Assembly: GCA_944388585.1 (NCBI GenBank)
Contig: CALXJI010000001.1
Span: forward strand, 186,001 to 250,000
Reading direction: 5' to 3'
Source of the DNA: an uncultured Clostridia bacterium
GTDB taxonomy: Bacteria > Bacillota > Clostridia > TANB77 > CAG-465
DNA length: 64,000 bases
In this document: positions 26,445 through 34,987 of the stretch, one piece after another
Layout of the letters: every line of letters begins with the position of its first letter
Position numbering within the stretch: position 1 is the stretch's first letter
Made by a program: the position numbers and the translations under genes
The notes under the pieces: model-generated
Told to the model about the DNA's origin: nothing
Seen by the model: the letters and a program-made list of their open reading frames with translations, nothing else
The model's database searches: none

Positions 26445-26560
26445 TTAAAGAGGCAAAAAAAGAAAGAGCAGATATTTCTGTTCTTTCTTTATACCCCTTA
26501 AGGGTGAAGAATAAGAAGGCTTGATTTTTAATTTCACCCTTTGTCTTAATGCCTCTACTA
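26445..26560 (-). ncRNA. Possible structured small RNA, unit B
   Basis: Nested pairing on the minus strand: outer GAGGC / GCCTC arms (26450-26454 and 26551-26555), middle GGGTGAA / TTCACCC (26502-26508 and 26533-26539), and a 14-base hairpin ending in CTGCTCTTTC plus seven T (26459-26490). More GC-rich than its surroundings. Confidence 0.4.
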
Positions 26561-26606
26561 AAAAGCATTTATATAAATAGATATTATAGTATTCACTAAA
26601 GTCCCC

Positions 26607-26695
26607 TCCAGATTTTAAAATAAAATAGCATAATATAATATACATATTAAATTTTAAAAAATATTATAATCATCATAGGCCGATAGACAATTATA
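26607..26695. repeat. Degenerate repeat, copy 2
   Basis: Partner of 26170-26260, 437 bases further on. Confidence 0.45.
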
Positions 26696-26875
26696 ATTTG
26701 AAACTTTAGTGTATTGAATAAAGAATACTATAAATCTAGTTTTTTTATATAATTTATATTAATAAATCGATTTTTTAAGCTTATATTAATAAAAAGCTTT
26801 CTAGTATTAAATGCATATTAATATTATAGCATTAAAGTTAAAAAAAATCAAGATATTTTTTAATTTTTTTATAAA

Positions 26876-26940
26876 TATAAAAATAGAGCAGGATTTTCCC
26901 ACTCTATAAACTATTTTTGTAAGTCCAATTTACAAAAAGA
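26876..26940 (-). ncRNA. Possible small RNA 3' end, unit C
   Basis: Minus-strand hairpin TTTTGTAA / TTACAAAA (26915-26937), then a TAGAG / CTCTA terminator (26884-26906) ending CCTGCTCTATTTT, like unit A. Confidence 0.35.
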
Positions 26941-27503
26941 GATTAGACATGCTGTAATTTTTATTACTAAATTACAAAATATAGTGTATTACAAAAATCT
27001 ATTTTATTGATAGTTTAAATATAAGATCGCTAGGCTTATATTTGTCAGAAAAGATTGTTTCATTATATTTCAATTAAAAAAGATTTAAGTCATGATAAAT
27101 CAATACACTATTAAAAAGGGGATGTTACGCATTATTAATTATAATGCAATGGAATATGTTTTCTTATTAAAGTTTACTAGTAATAATAAATTACGAAATA
27201 AATTATAACATTGTATAAAATAAAAGTCAATATTTTTTATTAAATTTACATAATAAAGTAGAGGAGTTTAAATTAAATAGAATTATTAAAAAGTATAGTA
27301 TACAGACTACAAATTAAAAAGATATAAGATAAAGGAAAAATAACAACAAACAATAAACAGCAAGAAGAAAAAAATAAATAATAATAATAAGTATTTCAAA
27401 TTTGCATGAATTTATAAGGAGAAGGGATAGTAAAAATAGTCAAAAAGAAATTTACATTATTGCGCAAAATAATAATTTTGTGAAAATAAGAGTAGGATTT
27501 TTA

Positions 27504-27532
27504 TTGACTAATATTATTAAATATGATATATT
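27504..27532 (+). promoter_or_regulatory. Promoter upstream of xer gene
   Basis: TTGACT at 27504-27509, 17-base spacer, TATATT at 27527-27532; gives a leader of nearly 290 bases. Confidence 0.6.
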
Positions 27533-27775
27533 TGTGCTATACTGGTATATGTATAATTAATTAGTAATGTTTTAATTTAAGAATTATTCTATATTGATCT
27601 TTTACCTTAGCTTTACTGTAGTACTAAATTATTACTATACTAATTTGTTATTTTAAATTATATTGCTATATTATTTTATACTTATTTTTTTACTATTATT
27701 TTTTATATGTCTTATATTTGCCTTTTAAACATTTTATACAATTTTCTTGCCATGTAATTACATTACTTGTGTTAT

Positions 27776-27814
27776 AAAAGTGCCTTAAAATGGCAATATG
27801 AGTGTCACTTTTTT
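27776..27814 (+). promoter_or_regulatory. Terminator-like hairpin before xer ribosome binding site
   Basis: AAAAGTGCC...GGC...CACTTTTTT can fold into a stem with an inner loop followed by six T, ending one base before GGAGG. Possible attenuator of the xer transcript. Confidence 0.5.
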
Positions 27815-27827
27815 GGAGGTTTTTTAT

Positions 27828-28790
27828 ATGTATGACGATTTACCAAATTTTGTTAAAGATTTCTTAATATATATGCAAAATATTAAAAATAGATCTAAAA
27901 GTACAATTCGTGAATATCATTATGACTTAAGAGATTTATTTAGATTTTTAAAATTATATAAAATTGATAAAATTAAGTTTGATAATATAAATGATGAATT
28001 AATTGATAAAACTGATATTGTAAATTTAAATATTGATTTTATAAGAAAAATTGAATTAACAGATTTATATGAATACTTAAATTACTTATCAAACATGCGT
28101 TCAGATAAACCAACAACTAGAGCTAGAAAAATTGCTGCAATAAAATCTTTTTTTAATTATGTAACTTTTAAGCAAAAACTTTTAGATAAAAATCCTGCTG
28201 TGGAGCTTGAAACGCCTAAACTCGGAAAAAGATTACCTAAATATCTATCATTAGATGAAAGTGTAGCTCTCCTCCACTCTATTGATGGAAAAAATGAAAA
28301 AAGAGATACTTGTATTATAACACTATTTCTTAATTGCGGTCTTCGTTTATCTGAGCTTGTAGCAATCAATTTTAAGGATATTAAAGGAGACGTACTAAAT
28401 GTTATAGGTAAAGGAGATAAAGAACGCTCTATTTACCTAAATGAGTCTTGTAGAAAGGCCTTAAAAGAATATATAGCTGTACGTCCTAAAGACGTGAAAG
28501 ATCATGATGCATTATTTATATCTGAACGTGGTACTAGAATTGGAAGAAGAACTGTAGAAATGATGGTTAAAAAGTATATTACTTTAGCTGGCCTTGATCC
28601 AAAAAAATATTCTCCACATAAATTAAGACATACTGCAGCAACTTTAATGCATAAGTATGGTGGTGTTGATATTAGATCGCTTCAACAAATACTCGGACAT
28701 GAAAGTGTTTCTACCACTGAAATATATACTCATGTTGATAGTGAACAAGTAAAAGAAGCTTTAGAAAAGAACCCATTAAATAATATGTAA
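27828..28790 (+). CDS. Tyrosine recombinase, XerC/XerD-like
   Basis: 320 residues from ATG 27828 (GGAGG 8 bases upstream). The N-terminal SAM-like core-binding domain (about 5-125) is followed by the catalytic domain with Arg173 (NCGLRLSELV), Lys in GKGDKER, His264/Arg267 (HKLRHTAAT), His291 (LGHESVSTT) and Tyr300 (EIYTHV). Length and motifs fit the Xer chromosome-dimer resolvase family rather than phage integrases. It is a single gene at the point where gene orientations converge. No dif site was identified, and an unrelated accessory recombinase remains possible. Confidence 0.9.
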   Translation: MYDDLPNFVKDFLIYMQNIKNRSKSTIREYHYDLRDLFRFLKLYKIDKIKFDNINDELIDKTDIVNLNIDFIRKIELTDLYEYLNYLSNMRSDKPTTRARKIAAIKSFFNYVTFKQKLLDKNPAVELETPKLGKRLPKYLSLDESVALLHSIDGKNEKRDTCIITLFLNCGLRLSELVAINFKDIKGDVLNVIGKGDKERSIYLNESCRKALKEYIAVRPKDVKDHDALFISERGTRIGRRTVEMMVKKYITLAGLDPKKYSPHKLRHTAATLMHKYGGVDIRSLQQILGHESVSTTEIYTHVDSEQVKEALEKNPLNNM

Positions 28791-28797
28791 TTAATAA

Positions 28798-28845
28798 AAA
28801 AGCTCAAATAAGTGGTGTTTTGCCTCTTTATTTGAACTTTTATTT
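28798..28845 (+). terminator. Rho-independent terminator of xer gene
   Basis: Stem AGCTCAAATAA / TTATTTGAACT with a T-rich tail. The loop carries TGCCTCTTTA unpaired. Confidence 0.7.
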
Positions 28846-28887
28846 TTATTATATATAATTTAATTACCATAGCAAATTTATTTAATA

Positions 28888-30252
28888 TTATTGATTATTC
28901 TTATATTTATCTATTATAATTGATGCATCTAATGAATTTATTGCTCTATCATTATTCATATCTGCTATATTCAATTTCTCTTGTGTTATTTGACTGTTAT
29001 TTTTATACATGTCGATTATTAAAGATGCATCTATTGAGTTTATAGCTCCGTCTTTATTTACATCGCCTTTTTCAAATTTATTATCTAATAAAACAAATTT
29101 TATATTATTTTCTAAGGCATATTTATGTGCTATAGAGTCTATATTAGTATATATAGTAAAATCACTTCCTATATTATAAAAAGCATCTTTACCAATATTT
29201 ATTACACTATCAGGTATATATACTTCCTTTAAACTTTCTAATTTTTCAAAACAGTAATCTTGTATTTCTTTTGTTCCTTCAGATATTACTATTTTGTCAA
29301 TATATTCTAAATTAGATAAAGTTCCTTTTTGTAGTATTTCTATAGGTTTTAATTCTACTTTTTCAATATAATTTGGTATAAATACTATATATGAATAATC
29401 TTTAGAATATAAAATATTGTTATAATCCGAATAATTTTCATTATTATCGTCTATAGTTATCTTTTTTAAAACATTATCATTTTGAGCATTATTTATTATA
29501 TTTTTAATGTTCTTATTTAAATTTAATTCTTCTGTATTGGTATTTAATGTAGATGTACAAAATGTAGTTATTTGTAGTCCGTATATTTCATCTGGCATAG
29601 TTACTATTTTATTATTTGTTTTATTTTCAATTATTGCTACACCATCATAATATGTATATCCATAGTTATCATCTTCTAATAATATAGAATGTATATATGT
29701 AGGTGTAAAATATGAATTAGTATAAACTGCATCATAATCTTTCACATCATATCGTATTATATAATTTGTTGGATCTATTAATATCCAATTATCTTTTATA
29801 TTAGTTAAACACCAAGCATGTGCACCAAAATATGTATTACCTTGTATAAGTATAGTAGGGATATTTAATATATCCATCATAACAGTGTATAAATTAGCAT
29901 ATCCTTGACATACAGCAACTCTATTTATAAATACCTCATATGGATCATTATTTGCGTTACCATATTTAACATTTTCATGAACCCATTTAAAGATAGTATT
30001 CATTTTTTCTTCATCATTTTTACAATTATTTACTAATTCTAATGTGAATTTTTGAATTTCTTGATATTCATTTTCCTTAATATTTATACCTTGTAAATAA
30101 TTTATTTTACTTAAATCTGCATTGTTTAAAATTTGTATTAATATTTCATTAGCACCTTTAGTATCATTTGCATATATATAGAAATTAGAAGTAATAATCA
30201 TTAAAGTAAGCACGAATACTAATATTAATTTTTTTACTTTTTTCTTTTTCAT
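28888..30252 (-). CDS. Secreted transglutaminase-like protein with LRR and dockerin
   Basis: 454 residues from the ATG at 30252, with GGAGG upstream; a longer frame exists but lacks a ribosome binding site and signal peptide. Signal peptide at about 1-28. A transglutaminase-like domain (about 95-205) has the Cys-His-Asp set in AVCQGYANLY, GAHAWC and LIDPTNY. A BspA-type leucine-rich segment (about 335-385) follows, then a C-terminal dockerin (about 395-454) with GDVNKDGAINSIDASLIID and ADMNNDRAINSLDASIIID. Such proteins may be proteases or cross-linkers at the cell surface; the substrate is unknown. It shares the dockerin promoter design. Confidence 0.88.
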   Translation of the reverse strand: MKKKKVKKLILVFVLTLMIITSNFYIYANDTKGANEILIQILNNADLSKINYLQGINIKENEYQEIQKFTLELVNNCKNDEEKMNTIFKWVHENVKYGNANNDPYEVFINRVAVCQGYANLYTVMMDILNIPTILIQGNTYFGAHAWCLTNIKDNWILIDPTNYIIRYDVKDYDAVYTNSYFTPTYIHSILLEDDNYGYTYYDGVAIIENKTNNKIVTMPDEIYGLQITTFCTSTLNTNTEELNLNKNIKNIINNAQNDNVLKKITIDDNNENYSDYNNILYSKDYSYIVFIPNYIEKVELKPIEILQKGTLSNLEYIDKIVISEGTKEIQDYCFEKLESLKEVYIPDSVINIGKDAFYNIGSDFTIYTNIDSIAHKYALENNIKFVLLDNKFEKGDVNKDGAINSIDASLIIDMYKNNSQITQEKLNIADMNNDRAINSLDASIIIDKYKNNQ

Positions 30253-30283
30253 ATATAAACCTCCAAATAAAATATATATTAAA

Positions 30284-30312
30284 ATATTATCATTAGATGT
30301 AAAATTAATCAA
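30284..30312 (-). promoter_or_regulatory. Dockerin-type promoter, copy 4
   Basis: On the minus strand TTGATT (30307-30312), 17-base spacer with ACATCTAATGA, TAATAT (30284-30289), nearly the same as before 20149. Confidence 0.7.
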
Positions 30313-30332
30313 GTAAAATATAAAAATTAAAA

Positions 30333-30355
30333 TAAAGAGGCATTTTGCCTCTTTA
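30333..30355 (-). terminator. GAGGC-type terminator of the suf operon
   Basis: TAAAGAGGCA / TGCCTCTTTA with a T-rich run on the minus strand. It ends leftward transcription from sufCB before the dockerin-gene promoter. Confidence 0.85.
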
Positions 30356-30397
30356 AACATATATTATAATATTACAATATTTAATTCATTATATTTA

Positions 30398-31333
30398 CTA
30401 TTTTAAAAATCCATTTATTATTTCTTGTTCAGCTTGCTTTTCTGAAAGACCAAGACTCATAAGTTTTATTAATTGTTCTCCTGCTATTTTACCAATTGCT
30501 GCTTCGTGTATTAAATTTGCATCAATATTGTTAGCATCAATTCTTGGTATTGCAACTACTTTAGCTTTATCCATTATAATAGCATCACATTCAACATGAG
30601 CAAAGCATTTTGTATTACCTTGTATATTTGAGCTAAATTTCTGTTTAGATCTGTCTTTTGCAATAGAACGAGATATTACATGAGTACTGGAATTTTTACC
30701 ATTTAATTCAACATAGAAATCTGTTACCGCTTCTTGATTATCTGTTGTCATTATTTTCTCTTTTATTGTTAAATTAGAATCTTCTTTTAAATATGCTTTA
30801 GTATTACGTATAGTAGATGTAACACCTTGTATTTGTAAAGATTCCATTTCTAAAGAGGCACCTTTTTCAAGATAAATTATAGTAGTAGGATTAAGAATAT
30901 TTTTTCCAGTTCCATTTCCTTCACCATAGTGATTTTCTATATATTTTACTTTTGCACCTTCTTCTACATAAAAAGTATGTATTCCATCATGTTCAGATGT
31001 CTTATGTGAGTCATTGTGTATGCCACATCCAGCAATAATAGTTATATCTGAATTTTTTCCAATATGAAAGTCATTATATACTAAATCATTTATATTTTTA
31101 TCTTCTAATATGACTGGTATATGTACAGATTCATTTTTTGTATTTTCTTTTATTATTATGTCTATACCATCTTTATCTTTTTTAGATACAATATTAATAT
31201 TTGGAGTAGTATTACGTATAAACAATTTACCATTTTTTCTAATATTATATGCACCTTTTAATTTATTTACATCTATATTAGATATAACTTTTAATATCTT
31301 TTTATCTACTGTACTTGGTATAGTATTATCCAT
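30398..31333 (-). CDS. sufB: SufB/SufD-family Fe-S scaffold protein
   Basis: 311 residues, much shorter than SufB of full SUF systems (about 470). The beta-helix core of the SufBD family is present: HIGKNSDITIIAGCGIHNDS, HDGIHTFYVEEGAKVKYIEN, MTTDNQEAVTDFYVEL, FAHVECDAIIMDKAKVVAIP and the end VNLIHEAAIGKIAGEQL-like block (HEAAIGKIAGEQLIKLMSLG). Its start overlaps the end of sufC by 8 bases. No sufS, sufU or sufD is adjacent, so this looks like a two-gene minimal SUF-like system. Role: assembling Fe-S clusters with SufC. Confidence 0.88.
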   Translation of the reverse strand: MDNTIPSTVDKKILKVISNIDVNKLKGAYNIRKNGKLFIRNTTPNINIVSKKDKDGIDIIIKENTKNESVHIPVILEDKNINDLVYNDFHIGKNSDITIIAGCGIHNDSHKTSEHDGIHTFYVEEGAKVKYIENHYGEGNGTGKNILNPTTIIYLEKGASLEMESLQIQGVTSTIRNTKAYLKEDSNLTIKEKIMTTDNQEAVTDFYVELNGKNSSTHVISRSIAKDRSKQKFSSNIQGNTKCFAHVECDAIIMDKAKVVAIPRIDANNIDANLIHEAAIGKIAGEQLIKLMSLGLSEKQAEQEIINGFLK

Positions 31334-32048
31334 TATGAACTACCTCCTTACAATATCTTTTTCTTTTAGAGGCACTTAAAAGTTTAGGAAGAATATATGT
31401 TTTCTTACCCATTTCTTTTATATTACCATTTTCAAGTATTATAATTTCATCTGCTATATCTAATATTCTTTCTTGATGTGATATTATAACTATTGTATTA
31501 TTAGTATTCTTTTTCATATTCTCAAATATATCTATTAAGTTATTAAAACTCCATAAATCTATACCAGCTTCTGGTTCATCAAAAAGAGTAAATTCAGAAT
31601 TTTTAAGAGCAAGCATAGCTATCTCTATTCTTTTTAATTCACCACCAGATAAATTAGAGTCTAATTCTCTGTCTATATAGTCTTTAGCACAAAGACCAAC
31701 ATCAGATAAATAATCACATAATTCACATTTTTTCAACCTTTTATTAGCAGTAATATTTAATATATCTCCAACTGTAATTCCTTTAAACTTTACAGGTTGT
31801 TGAAAAGCAAAGCCTATACCTAGATTTGCTCTTTTATCTATAGGCATGTCTGTTATATCTATACCATTAAATAATATCTTTCCAGAATCTGGTTTTTCAA
31901 TTCCCATTATAATTTTAGCAAGTGTTGATTTACCAGAGCCATTCGCGCCAGTAATTACAATTACTTTATTTTTTGGAAATTTTAAACTTATATTTTTTAA
32001 AATATCTTTTCCGTCTCTAGAAAAACAAATATTTCTTACTTCTAACAT
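31326..32048 (-). CDS. sufC: SufC ATPase
   Basis: 240 residues from the second ATG, which is correctly spaced from AAAGGA; an ATG two codons earlier sits on the ribosome binding site. ABC-ATPase motifs: Walker A TGANGSGKST, Q-loop FAFQQPVKFKGI, signature LSGGELKR, Walker B FTLFDEPEAGIDLWS, and H-loop VIISHQE. The FAFQQP and DEPEAGID versions are those of SufC. It powers cluster assembly on the partner encoded downstream. Confidence 0.92.
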   Translation of the reverse strand: MLEVRNICFSRDGKDILKNISLKFPKNKVIVITGANGSGKSTLAKIIMGIEKPDSGKILFNGIDITDMPIDKRANLGIGFAFQQPVKFKGITVGDILNITANKRLKKCELCDYLSDVGLCAKDYIDRELDSNLSGGELKRIEIAMLALKNSEFTLFDEPEAGIDLWSFNNLIDIFENMKKNTNNTIVIISHQERILDIADEIIILENGNIKEMGKKTYILPKLLSASKRKRYCKEVVHNG

Positions 32049-32159
32049 AAACATTTCCTTTCTATATAATTTAGTCTGTAGTTATTATACCAAAGTTATA
32101 GCAAAAAATCTAGTATTTTTGGTAAAAAAGTTAATTTAGACTAACATTTCTATAAATAT

Positions 32160-32220
32160 AAAAAACAAGCCAGTAAAGAGGCTTGTAGTAAAAAAATAGA
32201 TGCCTCTACATTGCTATAGA
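32160..32220 (-). terminator. Two tandem terminators after the 32281 gene
   Basis: On the minus strand: GCCTCTA / TAGAGGC followed by TTTTTTT, then CAAGCC / GGCTTG followed by TTTTTT. Both stop leftward transcription. The 60 bases before them (32219-32277) are more GC-rich and can form CTAAGG / CCCTAG, but match nothing I recognise. Confidence 0.75.
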
Positions 32221-32280
32221 GGCGATCATAAGAGGTTGATATATGAAAACTAAGGTTTTTCCCTAGCTCGGCATGCTTTT

Positions 32281-32898
32281 TTATTCTCCCCAAACACCAG
32301 CTAAAGTTTGTTTAGCATATGCTTGTGATTCAGCTAAATTATTGTATTCTAATGCTTTTTTATTCATTGTAGAATCTAATACTAATTTACCTTCTTTTAA
32401 GATTTTAGCATTATATAAAGTATTTTGATCTGTGTATACATAAACCATAGCATACCCATTTAATACTTTAGATTCGTCAAAGGCTATATCTACATAAGTA
32501 CCTTCTAAATCCTGATTAACATTATATAAAGTATCAGGTAGTGATTCTGAATAATCAGTACCAATTAATTTAGCTTTTATTCTTTGATTACCAGCTATTA
32601 ATATTAAAGTACATTCATCTTCTACTGTGGCAACTTTTACTGTTGTTTTTTGTCCAGCAGTTAGATTTCTTAATTCTTCTGGTAATATAGAATCATCTTC
32701 TGTTACGTTTGCTTGATTATCAGTTTCAACATTATTTTCTTGTGTATTTGCTGTAACTGTTGTATTTTGTTGAGTATTGTCGTTAATTTTAAAGTATAAG
32801 AATAAACCAGAAATTACTATAATCAAACATACAATACCAACTATTATTTGTGTACCATATTGTTTAAAATAAAATCCTAATTTATTATTATAATACAT
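32281..32898 (-). CDS. Membrane-anchored SNase-like protein, probably inactive
   Basis: 205 residues after GGAGG. One membrane helix at about 14-40, then a polar Asn/Thr/Gln linker, then a C-terminal domain (about 88-205) with the nuclease fold pattern: RIKAKLIGTDYSES, TYVDIAFDESKVLNGYAMVYVYTD, LYNAKILKEGKLVLDST and the ending AYAKQTLAGVWGE. Catalytic positions of staphylococcal nuclease do not seem to be kept (no Arg in the YGR position, no Glu in the loop), so it may bind rather than cut. Extracytoplasmic by topology. Confidence 0.7.
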   Translation of the reverse strand: MYYNNKLGFYFKQYGTQIIVGIVCLIIVISGLFLYFKINDNTQQNTTVTANTQENNVETDNQANVTEDDSILPEELRNLTAGQKTTVKVATVEDECTLILIAGNQRIKAKLIGTDYSESLPDTLYNVNQDLEGTYVDIAFDESKVLNGYAMVYVYTDQNTLYNAKILKEGKLVLDSTMNKKALEYNNLAESQAYAKQTLAGVWGE

Positions 32899-33009
32899 AT
32901 AATTAACAACCTCCTTTACATAACATAGAACAATCTACACTTTTATTATAGCACTTCTATTATGTAAAGTCAATACTTTATTTCAAATTTATTACAATTT
33001 TATGTGATT

Positions 33010-33735
33010 TTACATATCTGCATTATGCCAAACATTTTGAACGTCATCATTTTCTTCTAATTTATCTAAGAAATTTTGCATTTTTTCTTCTTCCTCTTCA
33101 GATAATTCTTTTTTCATAGATGCTATTTGTCTTACATCAGATTCAACAATAGTTACACCTGCTTTTTCTATAGCTTCTAATACATCTGAGAAAGCATCAG
33201 GTGATGTAAATATTTCTATATATTCTTCATCTGAAATAAAATCTTCAGCACCTGCATCTAATGTAGTCATCATTAATTCATCTTCATCGATAGAATCATT
33301 TTTTTCTATTAAGATATATCCTTTTTTCTCAAACATATATCCTACAGAGCCACTAACTCCTAGTGAACCACCTGCTTTAGAAAATATATGTCTTACATCT
33401 GCTGCTGTTCTATTTTTATTATCTGTAGTAGCTTCTACTATTACTGCTACTCCACATGGTCCAAATCCTTCATATGTTATCTCTTCATAATTTGCACCAT
33501 TTGAATCTCCAGCAGCTTTTTGAATACATCTATTAATATTATCATTAGGCATGTTATTTGCCTTACATTTTGCAATTACATCCCTTAGTTTACGATTGAC
33601 ATTCGGGTCAGGGCTTCCTCCCATCTTAACTGCTACAGTAAGTTCTTTTCCTAATTTTGAAAATATATTAGCTCTTTTTGTATCTGTAGCTTCTTTTTTT
33701 CTTTTGATATTAGCCCATTTACTATGTCCACTCAT
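33010..33735 (-). CDS. yebC: YebC/PmpR family regulator (TACO1-like)
   Basis: 241 residues. It begins MSGHSKWANIKRKKEATD and contains GGSPDPNVNRKLRDVIAKCK, ANMPNDNINRCIQKAAG and EGFGPCGVAVIVEATTDNKNR, all family hallmarks. Family members act in translation of proline-rich stretches and, in some bacteria, as regulators. Monocistronic, with a T-rich minus-strand end. Confidence 0.96.
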   Translation of the reverse strand: MSGHSKWANIKRKKEATDTKRANIFSKLGKELTVAVKMGGSPDPNVNRKLRDVIAKCKANNMPNDNINRCIQKAAGDSNGANYEEITYEGFGPCGVAVIVEATTDNKNRTAADVRHIFSKAGGSLGVSGSVGYMFEKKGYILIEKNDSIDEDELMMTTLDAGAEDFISDEEYIEIFTSPDAFSDVLEAIEKAGVTIVESDVRQIASMKKELSEEEEEKMQNFLDKLEENDDVQNVWHNADM

Positions 33736-33860
33736 AACTTTATCCCTCCATCTTTCTTAAATTTTATTAAAAAATAACCGATTTATGTTATTTAACGCTT
33801 TTAAATTATATCACTAACTTGTAATTTTGTCTAGTATTTAATAATTTGTCACAAATAAAA

Positions 33861-33884
33861 AATCAAGCAAAATTTGCCTGATTT
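33861..33884 (-). terminator. Rho-independent terminator of the 33884 cluster
   Basis: AATCAGGCAAA / TTTGCTTGATT on the minus strand (one G-U pair) followed by TTTTTTA. Confidence 0.8.
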
Positions 33885-34453
33885 TAATTTTCTTCATAAT
33901 ATTTACTTATTTTATTTATTACCTCTTTAAGCAATCCATTTTCTTTAGCTTTTTTTAACGCATCCAAATTTAAGAATAATGGTCTTACATAATCCACTTC
34001 ATCTTCGTATCTAGTATTACATTTAGAAACAACTCTATCTTTATATACATGTAAAATACGAGGATAATTTATGAAATAATCTTCTGTCCATTCTTTTGAT
34101 GCATATTTTAGATATTCTTTATCTATTAATATACTAAATTCATCGTATGACATATATCCTATTTTTTGAGGATCATACATGTTATATAACATTATCATTT
34201 CTTTTACATGATAATTAATATTTAGTAAACTAGCATTACTATATAGTATTCTTACAAATGTATCCAAAGAATGAATATTATGTAAAAGCTCTAAGAAAGC
34301 TTCTTCATTAATATATAAATCATTTTCATATATATCAATGTTATTATCATTTATGTATTTTATTAATTGCTTTACTTTTGTATCTTTATATATTTCTTTA
34401 GTGGTAAGTTTTATATTTAATGCTTTGATAAAATCTTTTAATGCAATTTCCAT
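33884..34453 (-). CDS. Hypothetical protein
   Basis: 189 residues, soluble. Mostly helical; it includes MYDPQKIGYMSYDEFSILID, which looks faintly like a calcium hand but lacks a full ligand set. No known domain. It lies 95 bases after the 34549 gene on the same strand with its own GGGGG-type ribosome binding site. The three genes 36457-33884 form an unknown cluster. Confidence 0.7.
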   Translation of the reverse strand: MEIALKDFIKALNIKLTTKEIYKDTKVKQLIKYINDNNIDIYENDLYINEEAFLELLHNIHSLDTFVRILYSNASLLNINYHVKEMIMLYNMYDPQKIGYMSYDEFSILIDKEYLKYASKEWTEDYFINYPRILHVYKDRVVSKCNTRYEDEVDYVRPLFLNLDALKKAKENGLLKEVINKISKYYEEN

Positions 34454-34548
34454 TTTAAAACCCCCTCTAATATTAATTTAAGTTTATATTAAAAAATCTT
34501 TTAATATTATAGCACTTATTTTATATTATGTCAACTCTTTTATTTTTG

Positions 34549-34986
34549 CTAATTATTTTCATTTTTATGTATTTCATCATATAACTTATTATAAAGTTCT
34601 TCATCCTCTTTATACTCATTATTTTCTATTAAGCTATCTTCAATATCATATTCTTTATATTTTTCTTTATCATAATCTAATTTATAATTATCTTTAAAGT
34701 ATAAATAAGTTGTAAGTAAATCATTTATATTATCTAGATAAGATTCATCAACATTAGAAAGAGATACATCAAGTAGTGTTATATTATCACTAAATTGAGG
34801 ATAATATTTTCGTATAAGTGGTATAAGTTCATAATATTTTGAATTTTCATTATATTCTTCTTTTACTTCAATTCCTTTAAAATTTAACATTTCATTATAT
34901 AATCCTACATATATGATTTTTAAATTTTCTATAACCTCATCATATCTTTTTTGATTGAATAGATCTTTTAATATGTTTTGTGCCAT
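34549..34986 (-). CDS. Hypothetical acidic protein
   Basis: 145 residues, helical, very acidic at the C-terminus (EYDIEDSLIENNEYKEDEEL). Its ribosome binding site AAAGGAG lies inside the last codons of the gene upstream, and only one base separates the two genes, so they are translationally coupled. No domain recognised; small acidic partners of larger proteins are common, but that is inference. Confidence 0.7.
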   Translation of the reverse strand: MAQNILKDLFNQKRYDEVIENLKIIYVGLYNEMLNFKGIEVKEEYNENSKYYELIPLIRKYYPQFSDNITLLDVSLSNVDESYLDNINDLLTTYLYFKDNYKLDYDKEKYKEYDIEDSLIENNEYKEDEELYNKLYDEIHKNENN

Positions 34987-34987
34987 A

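Larger units (their letters stand above)
26059..27827. other. Gene-free 1.77 kb region with repeated structured units
   Basis: No convincing coding sequence on either strand; short minus-strand frames around 26380-26645 lie over hairpins and read as artefacts. The stretch holds three minus-strand hairpin-plus-terminator units (ending at 26075, 26459 and 26884), a degenerate repeat pair (26170-26260 and 26607-26695), a perfect palindrome GCATTAT-TAATT-ATAATGC at 27129-27147, and a plus-strand promoter at 27504-27532 leading to the xer gene. The leader 27540-27770 is notably poor in G. Confidence 0.7.

Noticed and set aside
26380..26645. Two short minus-strand frames in the gene desert
   Set aside because: They overlap strong hairpins, lack ribosome binding sites and give no plausible protein; better read as structured non-coding sequence.
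32071..32144. TTAGTCT / AGACTAA dyad around the sufC promoter region
   Set aside because: Arms are short and 60 bases apart; too weak to call an operator.
32219..32277. preQ1 or other riboswitch in the GC-richer stretch
   Set aside because: AGAGGTT and ACTAAGG are present but the preQ1 core and an adjacent same-strand gene are not; it lies after a gene, before terminators.
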